Positions 1-6,655 are shown, counted from the stretch's first letter. The stretch is 6,805 nucleotides of DNA from Desulfobacula sp. (GCA_018702715.1 JABIYQ010000420.1:1-6805); one strand, 5' to 3'. Notes: generated by a model from the sequence alone, not told the origin. A program made the numbers and translations.

Positions 1-1149
1 AGCGCGTTTAGCAGACTTGAGAACCTGAGAAAGATCAGCATGCAATGGCCCTTTGGGATCTGCATCCATCATGGCAAGTTCAGTGAATCCCATGATCGAA
101 GTGAGGGCATTATTATAATCATGCGCCACCCCGCCTGCCAGTCGCCCTACTGATTCCATCTTCTGGGATTGAACTACTTGTTCCTGAAGTTTTCTGACTT
201 TTCCTTCTGATAAAACTTTTTCAGTTACATCCCTGCCAATGCCGTTGATATAGGGTTCAGCATCATCTGGTTTGACCAAGGCGCTTTGATACTCAATATA
301 AATTTTTTCTTTATTTTTTTTGTAATAGCAACCAATACCCTCATGATGTCCCTGTTTCTTGATCACTTCCAGATACCTGCTGCCAAACCCGTACTGAAGT
401 TCCGGTTCCATGAATTCAGAGGCCCTGTGTCCTATGAATTCCTCCATTTCATATCCAAAGAGTTGTTTCATGGCAGGATTTACTAAAATAAAACGCCCTT
501 CCATATCTTGTTTGTATATAAGATCCGATATAGAGTTAAAAAGGTCCCGGAATTGTTTTTCTGATTTTTTAAGTTCAAAAATTGTGTGCTGCAATTTAAT
601 ACCCCTTTCTTGGCTCTCGCTTAGCGCTTTGTCCATTAAACGAACGGGTATTAAAACATAAAAAAATTGCATTGCAAGAAATACAGCTAAAAGAACTAAT
701 ATGAAAACAGGAGAGGGGGGATCTACATGCTGTAGCATACCATTTACATCAAACCAGAGAAACAGCCCTCCTAATGAAAGTGATAGTACAGCAAATATAA
801 TACCACCCCTGCTGCCAAATAAAACAATTGTAATTGTTATGAGCACTAATATACCTATGTAAGCCGGTGCTTGAACACCACCACTGAATATCATTCCGGA
901 AAGGATTCCCAGACAGAAGTTAAAAATTACTATTATTGCCCCTGCTATGGGTTTACCTTTCACTGCTAATATCCATGGAGGAATCATAGTGATAATTATT
1001 ATCAATGCTGGTATTAATCGTTGGTATTGCTTTTCACTATCCAAGAGTATGGTTAACATCATTATTAACATGCTTGCTATCATAGCAGGAGCAACAATAC
1101 GGACCGTACGGTCGGCGACATTACTTCGAATATTTTTCGGCAAATTCAT
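1..1149 (-). CDS. Membrane-bound PAS sensor histidine kinase, N-terminal part (cut by window edge)
   Basis: The frame is open from an ATG at 1147-1149 to position 1, giving the first 383 residues. An in-frame TAA lies six codons upstream of the ATG, so this is the likely start; no strong Shine-Dalgarno is seen. The N-terminal half is very hydrophobic, with about six membrane segments (near residues 17-36, 44-63, 67-88, 96-112, 115-133 and 147-170). A linker helix leads into a PAS domain from about residue 197 (EKQFRDLFNSISDLIYKQD, later ending in NGIGRDVTEKV). A dimerisation/phosphoacceptor (HisKA) domain begins near 325, with H-box GRLAGGVAHDYNNALTSIMG and phosphoacceptor His343. The catalytic ATPase domain, and any receiver domain, would lie beyond the left edge. 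This H-box type is common in hybrid kinases of deltaproteobacteria. It should autophosphorylate on His343 in response to a membrane or PAS-sensed signal; the signal is unknown. The gene is divergent from the ABC operon. The kinase call is confident; the membrane segments are by eye. Confidence 0.93.
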   Translation of the reverse strand, partial: MNLPKNIRSNVADRTVRIVAPAMIASMLIMMLTILLDSEKQYQRLIPALIIIITMIPPWILAVKGKPIAGAIIVIFNFCLGILSGMIFSGGVQAPAYIGILVLITITIVLFGSRGGIIFAVLSLSLGGLFLWFDVNGMLQHVDPPSPVFILVLLAVFLAMQFFYVLIPVRLMDKALSESQERGIKLQHTIFELKKSEKQFRDLFNSISDLIYKQDMEGRFILVNPAMKQLFGYEMEEFIGHRASEFMEPELQYGFGSRYLEVIKKQGHHEGIGCYYKKNKEKIYIEYQSALVKPDDAEPYINGIGRDVTEKVLSEGKVRKLQEQVVQSQKMESVGRLAGGVAHDYNNALTSIMGFTELAMMDADPKGPLHADLSQVLKSAKRA

Positions 1150-1191
1150 TTTATGGCAACCTATTTAACAATTTTCGTACAAGGTGAACTT

Positions 1192-1220
1192 TTATTTCAA
1201 TTTTATTTTTTTCAAGTCAA
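1192..1220 (-). promoter_or_regulatory. Weak candidate promoter for the histidine kinase
   Basis: On the minus strand TTGACT (1215-1220) is a good -35 match. Seventeen bases downstream lies AAATAA (1192-1197), a poor -10. It sits about 45 bases ahead of the kinase ATG in a strongly A/T-rich stretch. The -35 is convincing by eye, the -10 is not, so this is only a candidate. Confidence 0.25.
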
Positions 1221-1466
1221 CCTTATGGAAACACCTATTGCCACCGCAGTATAGGGTATTAATAAATAGGAGTCAACGCCCTGTCCGGACCATGGTAACA
1301 AGCCTGCGAATGTATTGAATCATATACAGCATTAGCCCCTAAAGGTGATAGCTGGAGTCCTGGTGCTGTAAGAGATTTTATCCTTAATCTTTTTTTAATA
1401 AATCCGGATATTGCTTTTTAACCAAAAGATCGATAAGTGTAGGATAAATTTGATCGGACAATATCC

Positions 1467-1471
1467 TGGAG
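1467..1471 (+). promoter_or_regulatory. Ribosome binding site of the ABC ATPase gene
   Basis: TGGAG lies six bases ahead of the ATG at 1478. A second ATG at 1474 overlaps in another frame, but it opens only a four-codon frame (Met-Asn-Ala-Ser-stop) and is too close to the TGGAG. The spacing favours 1478 as the gene start. Confidence 0.6.
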
Positions 1472-1477
1472 TCATGA

Positions 1478-2170
1478 ATGCGTCTTGAATGTAATAATCT
1501 GAATTTCACCTACCCGGACAGCAAGGTGGCAGTTATTAATAATCTTTCCTTTTTAATGGAAAAACCAGGATTCAAAGCTTTGTTCGGGCCGTCCGGAGCT
1601 GGGAAAACATCTTTGGCAAAAATGATTGCCAACCCGGGTTTCCGGGCTGACGGCAGGATTATCACTGAAAATATTGATACAATCCTTTACTCCTATAACC
1701 TGGAAAGGCTGCCAGGATGGTCCAGTGCAGGAAAGCATCTCAACAAAGTGACATCACCTGAAAAACAACCATTAAAAGAACGCTTAATTGAGATTTTTGA
1801 ATTAAATGATGTGCTGAACTCAAGGTATTCACAGCTTTCCATGGGCCAGCAGAACCGTATGAATCTCATCAGGTATCTTTTGCAGGATTTTAATCTTTTG
1901 ATTTTAGATGAAAGTCTTGCCAATGTAGACGAGAAGCTCAGGGAGACTATCATTCTTGCCATAAAAGAATTGTTCAGCAACAAGATGTTTTTATATATTT
2001 CTCATAATCTCATGGAAGTATCAAAATTCTGCAGCCAGATACTTGTCTTTGGGAAACCTTCTGGAAATAAAGGCTGTTTTATGACCCAAGGGCAGGATTG
2101 CAAAAAGGGTTACGACCTGGATAAAGAAAAGCTGGATATCACTATGCTGGAGATTATGAATGCTTTTTAG
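1478..2170 (+). CDS. ABC importer ATP-binding protein (nitrate/sulfonate/NMT1-type transporter)
   Basis: This 230-residue cytoplasmic ATPase should power the importer encoded by the next two genes. Visible motifs are an aromatic A-loop residue Tyr12 (NFTYPD), Walker A GPSGAGKTS at 37-45, signature LSMGQQNRMNL at 120-130, Walker B LLILDE with Asp144 and Glu145, D-loop SLANVD at 146-151, and switch His176 (YISHN). It departs from close relatives such as SsuB, TauB and ThiZ in three ways: the signature reads LSMGQ rather than LSGGQ; Walker B is followed by Ser instead of Pro (LDES); and the expected Q-loop glutamine is not found, the aligned stretch reading YSYNLERLPGW at 71-81. It is also somewhat shorter than the usual 250-260 residues. 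The catalytic residues are intact, so it is probably active. Its last 11 bases overlap the permease gene, indicating coupled translation. The ABC assignment is firm; the substrate is not known. Confidence 0.93.
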   Translation: MRLECNNLNFTYPDSKVAVINNLSFLMEKPGFKALFGPSGAGKTSLAKMIANPGFRADGRIITENIDTILYSYNLERLPGWSSAGKHLNKVTSPEKQPLKERLIEIFELNDVLNSRYSQLSMGQQNRMNLIRYLLQDFNLLILDESLANVDEKLRETIILAIKELFSNKMFLYISHNLMEVSKFCSQILVFGKPSGNKGCFMTQGQDCKKGYDLDKEKLDITMLEIMNAF

Positions 2171-2927
2171 AAGAATTTACCAGTTTTTGCTCGTATACAT
2201 AATTACCATCGTTTTTTTATTTATGATCAAGATATTATTATCTTTGTCAGACTATGTGATACCAGGTGTCCCTCTCATGATTGAAACAACGGGACAGGTA
2301 TTTAAAGAATATTTTTTTGATGTCATGAACACAATGTCCATCACCATACTGGGCCAGTGTCTTTCGATTATCATGGCATTTACTGTTGGCATTGCCGGCA
2401 GGAAATCTTCCTGGATCGGTTCCTTTATTAAAGTGACAGCCTATAATATACAGGCATATCCAATTGTCGCACTGGCCCCTATAATTTTTATTCTTCTGGG
2501 CGATGGATTTATTCCAAGGCTTCTGATCGCATCAATGATCTGCTATTTCCCCCTTCTTTTATCTGTATTGGGAATCATGGCAACTCCCGTGAAGGATATC
2601 GAACATTTTTATATTGTCACGGGCCGTATGCGGTGGCAGCTTGAGGTTAAAATAAGGGCATTTGAAAACTTAAGCAAGCTTACAACTGTAATATCGGGAA
2701 GTGCAACCCTTGCCATGGCAGGAACCATTGTAGGGGAATTCATTGCAGCCAATGCAGGGATCGGTTACAGCATAAGGATTGCACTCTATCAAAGTGATCT
2801 GGCTAAAATTATTGTTGCCCTATTTATGATTGGTATCATTATTTCCATATATCAGGGAATCCTGGAAACAATGGGCGAGCAAATTAAGACCAGATGGTCC
2901 ATTTCAAAAAAAGGAGAGGTCTTATGA
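2160..2927 (+). CDS. ABC importer permease, SsuC/ThiX-like (BPD_transp_1)
   Basis: This 255-residue inner-membrane protein should form the translocation path as a homodimer, since only one permease gene is present. About six hydrophobic segments are visible, starting near residues 9-29, 57-79, 98-113 and 120-141. The cytoplasmic coupling (EAA-type) loop lies around 146-170 (EHFYIVTGRMRWQLEVKIRA), with the conserved Gly155. It is followed by TIVGEFIAANAGIGYSI at 189-205, which matches the VGEF..AxxGLGY hallmark of the taurine/sulfonate/nitrate/thiamine-precursor permease group. The start ATG overlaps the ATPase gene by 11 bases and has GGAGA (2149-2153) six bases upstream. Its TGA stop overlaps the ATG of the binding-protein gene in an ATGA arrangement. 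The family is clear; the ligand cannot be read from a permease. Confidence 0.93.
   Translation: MLFRRIYQFLLVYIITIVFLFMIKILLSLSDYVIPGVPLMIETTGQVFKEYFFDVMNTMSITILGQCLSIIMAFTVGIAGRKSSWIGSFIKVTAYNIQAYPIVALAPIIFILLGDGFIPRLLIASMICYFPLLLSVLGIMATPVKDIEHFYIVTGRMRWQLEVKIRAFENLSKLTTVISGSATLAMAGTIVGEFIAANAGIGYSIRIALYQSDLAKIIVALFMIGIIISIYQGILETMGEQIKTRWSISKKGEVL
2912..2919 (+). promoter_or_regulatory. Strong ribosome binding site that sets the binding-protein start
   Basis: AGGAGAGG lies four bases ahead of the ATG at 2924. An in-frame ATG at 2894 exists upstream but has no such site, and it would put ten charged or polar residues (MVHFKKRRGL) before the signal peptide. The start at 2924 is therefore preferred. 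Confidence 0.75.
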
Positions 2928-3901
2928 AAATAAATAATTTCATATCATGGCTGGTTTTATTATTTTTGATATCCACAACAAATTCATTTGCAAAGGAAAC
3001 AAAGGTGAATTACAGGCTTAAATGGCTGTTTAATACCAGTGTTGCAGGAGATATTTATGCAGATGCAAAAGGATATTTTAAAGATGCAGGCCTGGATGTT
3101 GATGTCAGGGAGGGAAGCCCTGAGAAAAATGCCATTAACGAGCTGGAACTCAAGCGTGCCGATTTTGGTGTGGCATCGGCCGATCAGGTGATCCGGGCCC
3201 TTGACAAGGGGGCTAAAATATTTGTGATTGCCCAGCTTTTCCAGACCAATCCCATGCAGTGGATCTATAGAACTGATCAACCTGAAATCAAAACTCTTCA
3301 GGACCTCAAGGGCCGCCTCATCGGTATTACATTTGGAGGGAATGATGAAACCATTATGAACACCCTTCTTGCAAAGGCGGGAATCAAGAAAAAAGATGTT
3401 GCCATAACAGGTGTCAGGTTTGATTTTACTCCTTTTTTCATGCGGAAAGTGGATGTCTGGCCAGTATACAGAAATTCCCAGGGAGTTATACTGAAAGAAA
3501 GACTTGCAAAAGAAGGAGAGGATGTATATTTTTTCAATCCGGCAGATTTCGGGGTGAATTTTGTTGCCAATTCAGTGGTCACCTCGGAAGCAATGTTGAC
3601 AAAAAATCCAGATATTGTACAAAAGTTTCTCAACGCCCTGCTTAAAGGCTGGGAGGCTGCCATGGACCCTGCAAACGAAGCTGTAACACTGGAAGTGGTT
3701 AAAAAACTGGATAAGGGGAATAATGATGAAATCAGGAAAAAACAGCTAAATGCCACAAGAATACTTATAAAACCATCTGTATCCATCAGAATAGGCACCA
3801 TTGACAGTACTGCCTGGAAACAGACTGAAACCATGATGCTGACAGAAAAACAGATTAAAAACCCCGTAAATATTGAGACCCGTCTTATCCAGCTAAAATA
3901 G
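2924..3901 (+). CDS. Periplasmic substrate-binding protein, NMT1/THI5-like, of the ABC importer
   Basis: This 325-residue exported protein should capture the ligand in the periplasm and hand it to the permease. Residues 1-23 form a typical signal peptide: a short charged start, a hydrophobic core ISWLVLLFLIS, and SFA before the mature Lys24. No lipobox cysteine is present. The mature N-terminus reads LKWLFNTSVAGDIYADAKGY at 32-51 followed by FKDAGLDVDV, the classic opening of the NMT1/THI5 (ThiY, SsuA-like) fold. RADFGVASADQVIRA at 78-92 and LKGRLIGITFGGNDETIMN at 128-146 are further family landmarks, and the second lobe runs to about residue 245. The cysteine-rich CCCFC motif of eukaryotic THI5 is absent, as expected for a binding protein rather than a synthase. 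Its ATG overlaps the permease stop by four bases. A thiamine-type pyrimidine is one possible ligand, but sulfonates, nitrate-like anions and flavins are bound by related proteins, and nothing in the sequence decides. Confidence 0.92.
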   Translation: MKINNFISWLVLLFLISTTNSFAKETKVNYRLKWLFNTSVAGDIYADAKGYFKDAGLDVDVREGSPEKNAINELELKRADFGVASADQVIRALDKGAKIFVIAQLFQTNPMQWIYRTDQPEIKTLQDLKGRLIGITFGGNDETIMNTLLAKAGIKKKDVAITGVRFDFTPFFMRKVDVWPVYRNSQGVILKERLAKEGEDVYFFNPADFGVNFVANSVVTSEAMLTKNPDIVQKFLNALLKGWEAAMDPANEAVTLEVVKKLDKGNNDEIRKKQLNATRILIKPSVSIRIGTIDSTAWKQTETMMLTEKQIKNPVNIETRLIQLK

Positions 3902-3934
3902 TGTAGAATTAAAACTGCTGATTTTACCGATTAC

Positions 3935-3952
3935 TTTGCTGGGCAAAATTTT
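3935..3952 (+). terminator. Weak candidate intrinsic terminator of the ABC operon
   Basis: TTTGC (3935-3939) pairs with GCAAA (3943-3947) around a three-base loop TGG, followed by ATTTT and then more T-rich sequence to about 3962. It lies 34 bases after the binding-protein stop, in the 84-base convergent gap before the MATE gene end. The five-pair stem is short, so termination may be weak. Confidence 0.3.
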
Positions 3953-3985
3953 CAGGTTTTTCTTCAAATACTGAATAAATGCAGT

Positions 3986-5320
3986 TTAATGGAGATATAC
4001 TTGTTTTCGGCTTTTTGAATTAAAGCGGAGCATCATAAAAATTCCGGATACAGTTAAGCTGACCAAAAGCCCATACCATACACCATAAATACCCATATCC
4101 AGTTTAAATGCCATAAAATATCCTGAAGGAAGTCCCATAACCCAGTATGCAGCAAGGGTTATCAGGGTAGGTATTTTCATGTCCGTAATTCCCCTTAATA
4201 TGCCTAACCCCACGGCCTGGGTGCCGTCGGATATCTGGAAAAATGCAACAATAACCAACAGGGTAGCGCTGATATCAATGACCTCTTTTTCAGAGACATA
4301 GAGGGTTGGTAAGAAGAACCTGAACAGGATAAAGATCGATCCGGCTGAAGCCATAAACACCACACACAATAAGGTTGCTGAAAACCCGGCCAGTCGTGTT
4401 CCATGTATATCGCCTCTTCCAACAGCAGTACTGACACGGATGGTTGCCGCAGATGAGATTCCCATGGCAACCATGAATGAAATGGATGCAAGGTTTAATG
4501 CGATCTGGTGGGCGGCAAGTGGAATGGTTCCCATCCAGCCGACCATGATGGCTGAGGCGGAAAAGGCACTGACTTCAAAAAAATACTGAAATCCTGCTGG
4601 AATGCCAATGGCAAGAAGGCGGCGCATCATGGAAAAATCAATCTTCCTGTAATTCAAACTAGGATCAAATCGTTTCATTTTTGAGGATTTTATGATTATA
4701 AACATAAGTGCCATGGCCATAAAGGTTCGTGAACTGATAGTGGCAATACCGGCACCGGTGAGACCCAGCGGAGCGACCCCAAGATTTCCATATATAAATA
4801 TCCAGTTTGCCAGGATATTAACAATATTGGCCAGAAGGGTTATGATCATTGCAGGTTTTAAAAAGCTTACCCCTTCAGCAAACTGGCGGTAGCTTTGAAA
4901 CAGCATTAAAGGCAGCATGGAAAATCCCAATACTTTCATGTAAAGGGATGCCGAGTCCACAATTTCAGGGGGCTGGTTTAGAAATTGAATACATTCAGAC
5001 AAAAAATATGTGACCCCGCAGAGCAAAATACCGAAAAAAAGATTTAATAAAATCCCCTGCCTCAATACAATACCGCATTCTTCGTCTTTACCTGAACCAT
5101 AGGCAATGGCGGTTAAAGGTGTTACAGCCACTGTCAATCCAAATCCAACAACCATAATCAGCATAAAAAGTGAATTGGCTATTGATGCTGCTGCAAGGGC
5201 CTGGGTCCCAACTTTTCCAACCATGATATTATCCACAACTGACATGAGCATCTGGCCAAGCTGGCCCACAACAATGGGAACAGATAAAACAAGGGTCTTT
5301 TTTATTTCATTTCTAAACAT
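3986..5320 (-). CDS. MATE-family multidrug efflux transporter, NorM-like
   Basis: This complete 444-residue inner-membrane antiporter has the usual family length and a pattern consistent with twelve membrane helices in two homologous halves (about 10-210 and 232-435). The first helix region reads VPIVVGQLGQMLMSVVDNIM with the conserved acidic Asp30. YRQFAEG at 144-150 is the typical NorM signature after helix 4. In the second half Glu249 (FFEVSAFSASAIMVG) and Asp365 (ISDGTQAV) occupy the places of the cation-coupling acids known from NorM proteins. Known members export cationic drugs, dyes or metabolites in exchange for Na+ or H+; the substrate here is unknown. The ATG at 5318-5320 is the only in-frame ATG near the N-terminus, though no good Shine-Dalgarno is visible. 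The gene converges on the ABC operon and lies 102 bases downstream of the TIGR03790-like gene on the same strand. No frameshift or missing segment is seen. Confidence 0.94.
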   Translation of the reverse strand: MFRNEIKKTLVLSVPIVVGQLGQMLMSVVDNIMVGKVGTQALAAASIANSLFMLIMVVGFGLTVAVTPLTAIAYGSGKDEECGIVLRQGILLNLFFGILLCGVTYFLSECIQFLNQPPEIVDSASLYMKVLGFSMLPLMLFQSYRQFAEGVSFLKPAMIITLLANIVNILANWIFIYGNLGVAPLGLTGAGIATISSRTFMAMALMFIIIKSSKMKRFDPSLNYRKIDFSMMRRLLAIGIPAGFQYFFEVSAFSASAIMVGWMGTIPLAAHQIALNLASISFMVAMGISSAATIRVSTAVGRGDIHGTRLAGFSATLLCVVFMASAGSIFILFRFFLPTLYVSEKEVIDISATLLVIVAFFQISDGTQAVGLGILRGITDMKIPTLITLAAYWVMGLPSGYFMAFKLDMGIYGVWYGLLVSLTVSGIFMMLRFNSKSRKQVYLH

Positions 5321-5363
5321 ATGAGGTAGTCAAGAATTTTTGGTCAAATCTTAAAGGGCGGAC

Positions 5364-5390
5364 TAGATATTAAATTTTAAAAAATAGCAA
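5364..5390 (-). promoter_or_regulatory. Weak candidate promoter for the MATE gene
   Basis: On the minus strand TTGCTA (5385-5390) and TATCTA (5364-5369) stand 15 bases apart, a short spacer for sigma70, about 45 bases ahead of the MATE ATG. The spacer contains an A/T-only stem (TTAAAAAAT against ATTTTTTTTAA on the plus strand, 5377-5405). That stem could instead be a poor terminator for the upstream gene. Neither reading is strong. Confidence 0.2.
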
Positions 5391-5422
5391 TGAAATTTTT
5401 TTTAACTCGTGTTTGCTGGTTT

Positions 5423-6655
5423 TCAATTTTTCAAGTTTAATCGGTATAAAGGGTCTCCTACAAGGACCATTTTCCAGGAAAGATAGGGCAGGCTTATAAT
5501 ATAGGATTCTGCCAGGGTAAGATATCCTTCCGTTAGAAAATCAAAGAAAATTTCAGGAATAGGAAATGACTCCACATAAGGCTCCCCCACAGGGCCAATC
5601 GTCGCCCCAATACCGTTATCAAGCATTTTTTTGCACCAGACCTGGCTGGTTTTATCTTTTAATGTTGTACATTCGGAACTGGCAATATGAAATCCCACAG
5701 AGCCCTTTGCCCATGTAAAGGCGTCAATATATTTTGCCAGACTGTACCAGCCGCAATAAATGGCTGCTTCAGAGCTATGTGTGTTTTGAAACAATGATAT
5801 GTCGTCATTAAGGGTCACCTTGATGCGATTTTCTTTTAAAAGTTTTTGAGAGGCACGATGAATGGATTTATCATAAAAAGCATATCCTGAAACCTTGGCA
5901 TCCCCTGGATCTTTCCAACGGGCATCAAAATAGGCACGGCCTTTTAAACCTTCTTTTTCAGCCTCAAAGCTATCATCAATGATACGTTTTACGATTTTTT
6001 CATCAGCTCCATCAAGCCGACTGGTCATCAGCACCTCAGACTTCAGTATTTTCGTTTTTTGGTTTTTAAAACCCAGGAAAAATGGATTTGGCAGCCACAT
6101 ATTAATATCATATTCTTCTTTTTTGATAAGGGATAATTCAGAATCAAAGGCGGCTGTCTTGTCAATTGTTATCAAATAGTTATTCATCGCTTTTTTTAAG
6201 GAAGATAATTTGTTTTGAATTTTTTGCTGCAATTTAGAACCCATAATTTTTTCTTCCATCAATTGATTTTCCAAAGCCGTTTTTTCCATTTCAAGTTCAT
6301 GCAGTTTTGTTTTTTCTGTTTTTGTTCTTTCTGGAGAGGATATCCTTAATGGAACCCCGAAAACAGTTACAATAGCCCTGATTTGGCTGTTTTGATCAAT
6401 AAACCTTTTGATGGGAGGAACCGCTTTTTTTAAATACTGCTCCCTTGTGCAGGTTTCTTTATCCGCCATAAATAATAGAACCAGATTTTTTTTGGGGATT
6501 TGCCTTTTTTCCATATAATATAGAGCAAGTCCTTTGCTCTTTGCTGCTTTTAAGTTTGCAACCACAAGAACTTCTTCCGGGTCAAGGGCAAAGGCTGGGG
6601 TACAGGAAAACAAAATTCCAAGTATGCAGACGAGAAAAACTAATTTTTTGTCCAG
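5423..6655 (-). CDS. Exported TIGR03790-family protein of unknown function (exosortase-associated family)
   Basis: Recognised from the family pattern; numbering here counts from the TTG at 6611-6613 (396 residues). Landmarks are EEVLVVANLKAAKSKGLALY at 13-32, KRQIPKKNLVLL at 36-47, IRAIVTVFGVPLRI at 78-91, AFDSELSLI at 155-163, LPNPFF at 174-179, SRLDG at 198-202, GRAYFDARW at 225-233, GATIGPVGEP at 336-345, IFFDFLTEGYLTLAESY at 355-371 and the C-terminal VLVGDPLYR at 383-391. The family is uncharacterised and, as I recall its description, restricted to genomes encoding exosortase. No ATG, GTG or other TTG lies in frame upstream before the TGA at 6716-6718. Yet the open frame upstream reads DKKLVFLVCILGILFSCTPA then FA, a full signal peptide ending near AFA. 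I therefore extend the gene to a CTG at 6653-6655 (410 residues); this start is uncertain. LFSC could also be read as a weak lipobox. Residues about 95-150 are a charged, heptad-like coiled-coil insertion. Confidence 0.82.
   Translation of the reverse strand: MDKKLVFLVCILGILFSCTPAFALDPEEVLVVANLKAAKSKGLALYYMEKRQIPKKNLVLLFMADKETCTREQYLKKAVPPIKRFIDQNSQIRAIVTVFGVPLRISSPERTKTEKTKLHELEMEKTALENQLMEEKIMGSKLQQKIQNKLSSLKKAMNNYLITIDKTAAFDSELSLIKKEEYDINMWLPNPFFLGFKNQKTKILKSEVLMTSRLDGADEKIVKRIIDDSFEAEKEGLKGRAYFDARWKDPGDAKVSGYAFYDKSIHRASQKLLKENRIKVTLNDDISLFQNTHSSEAAIYCGWYSLAKYIDAFTWAKGSVGFHIASSECTTLKDKTSQVWCKKMLDNGIGATIGPVGEPYVESFPIPEIFFDFLTEGYLTLAESYIISLPYLSWKMVLVGDPLYRLNLKN

Larger units (their letters stand above)
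1150..1477. other. Divergent intergenic region, no recognised gene
   Basis: This 328-base stretch separates the kinase (minus) from the ABC operon (plus). It begins with an AT-rich part (about 1190-1212, long T runs on the plus strand). A perfect 8-base palindrome GTCCGGAC lies at 1283-1290. A plus-strand stop-to-stop stretch at 1299-1418 reads as 40 protein-like residues, including ALAPKGDSWSPGAVRDFI, but has no start codon and a TAA just upstream at 1296. A minus-strand tail ending at a TAA at 1384-1386 reads YPTLIDLLVKKQYPDLLKKD and overlaps it in antisense. I recognise neither; both may be chance or the remains of a decayed gene. No complete TPP, FMN or cobalamin riboswitch core was found, and no convincing intrinsic terminator. 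Confidence 0.55.

Noticed and set aside
286..661. Two plus-strand open frames of 66 and 83 codons
   Set aside because: Both lie antisense to the PAS domain and linker of the histidine kinase and show no protein-like features.
947..1168. A 73-codon plus-strand open frame
   Set aside because: It is antisense to the kinase membrane segments; its Ile/Asn-rich translation mirrors the hydrophobic codons on the other strand.
1238..1290. A stretch faintly like the end of a cobalamin riboswitch (GCCAC, then GGAGTCAACGCCCTGTCCG)
   Set aside because: The match to the B12 box is partial, and the upstream conserved core with GGTG and paired GGGAA-type elements could not be found. A covariance-model scan would settle it.
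1150..1477. TPP riboswitch expected ahead of a THI5-like importer
   Set aside because: The conserved CTGAGA and ACCTGATC-type core elements are not present on the plus strand.
1553..1983. Minus-strand open frames of 61 and 96 codons inside the ABC ATPase gene
   Set aside because: They are antisense to Walker A, the signature motif and Walker B of a clear ATPase.
2894..2923. An upstream ATG that would lengthen the binding protein by ten residues
   Set aside because: It has no ribosome site and would bury the signal peptide behind MVHFKKRRGL; the ATG at 2924 has AGGAGAGG at good spacing.
3298..3834. A 178-codon open frame on the minus strand inside the binding-protein gene
   Set aside because: It is antisense to a well-supported gene with clear signal peptide and family motifs, and its translation is rich in Ser, Phe and Thr with no family resemblance.
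4204..4491. A 95-codon minus-strand open frame inside the MATE gene
   Set aside because: It is a shifted frame within a complete MATE protein and has no independent evidence.
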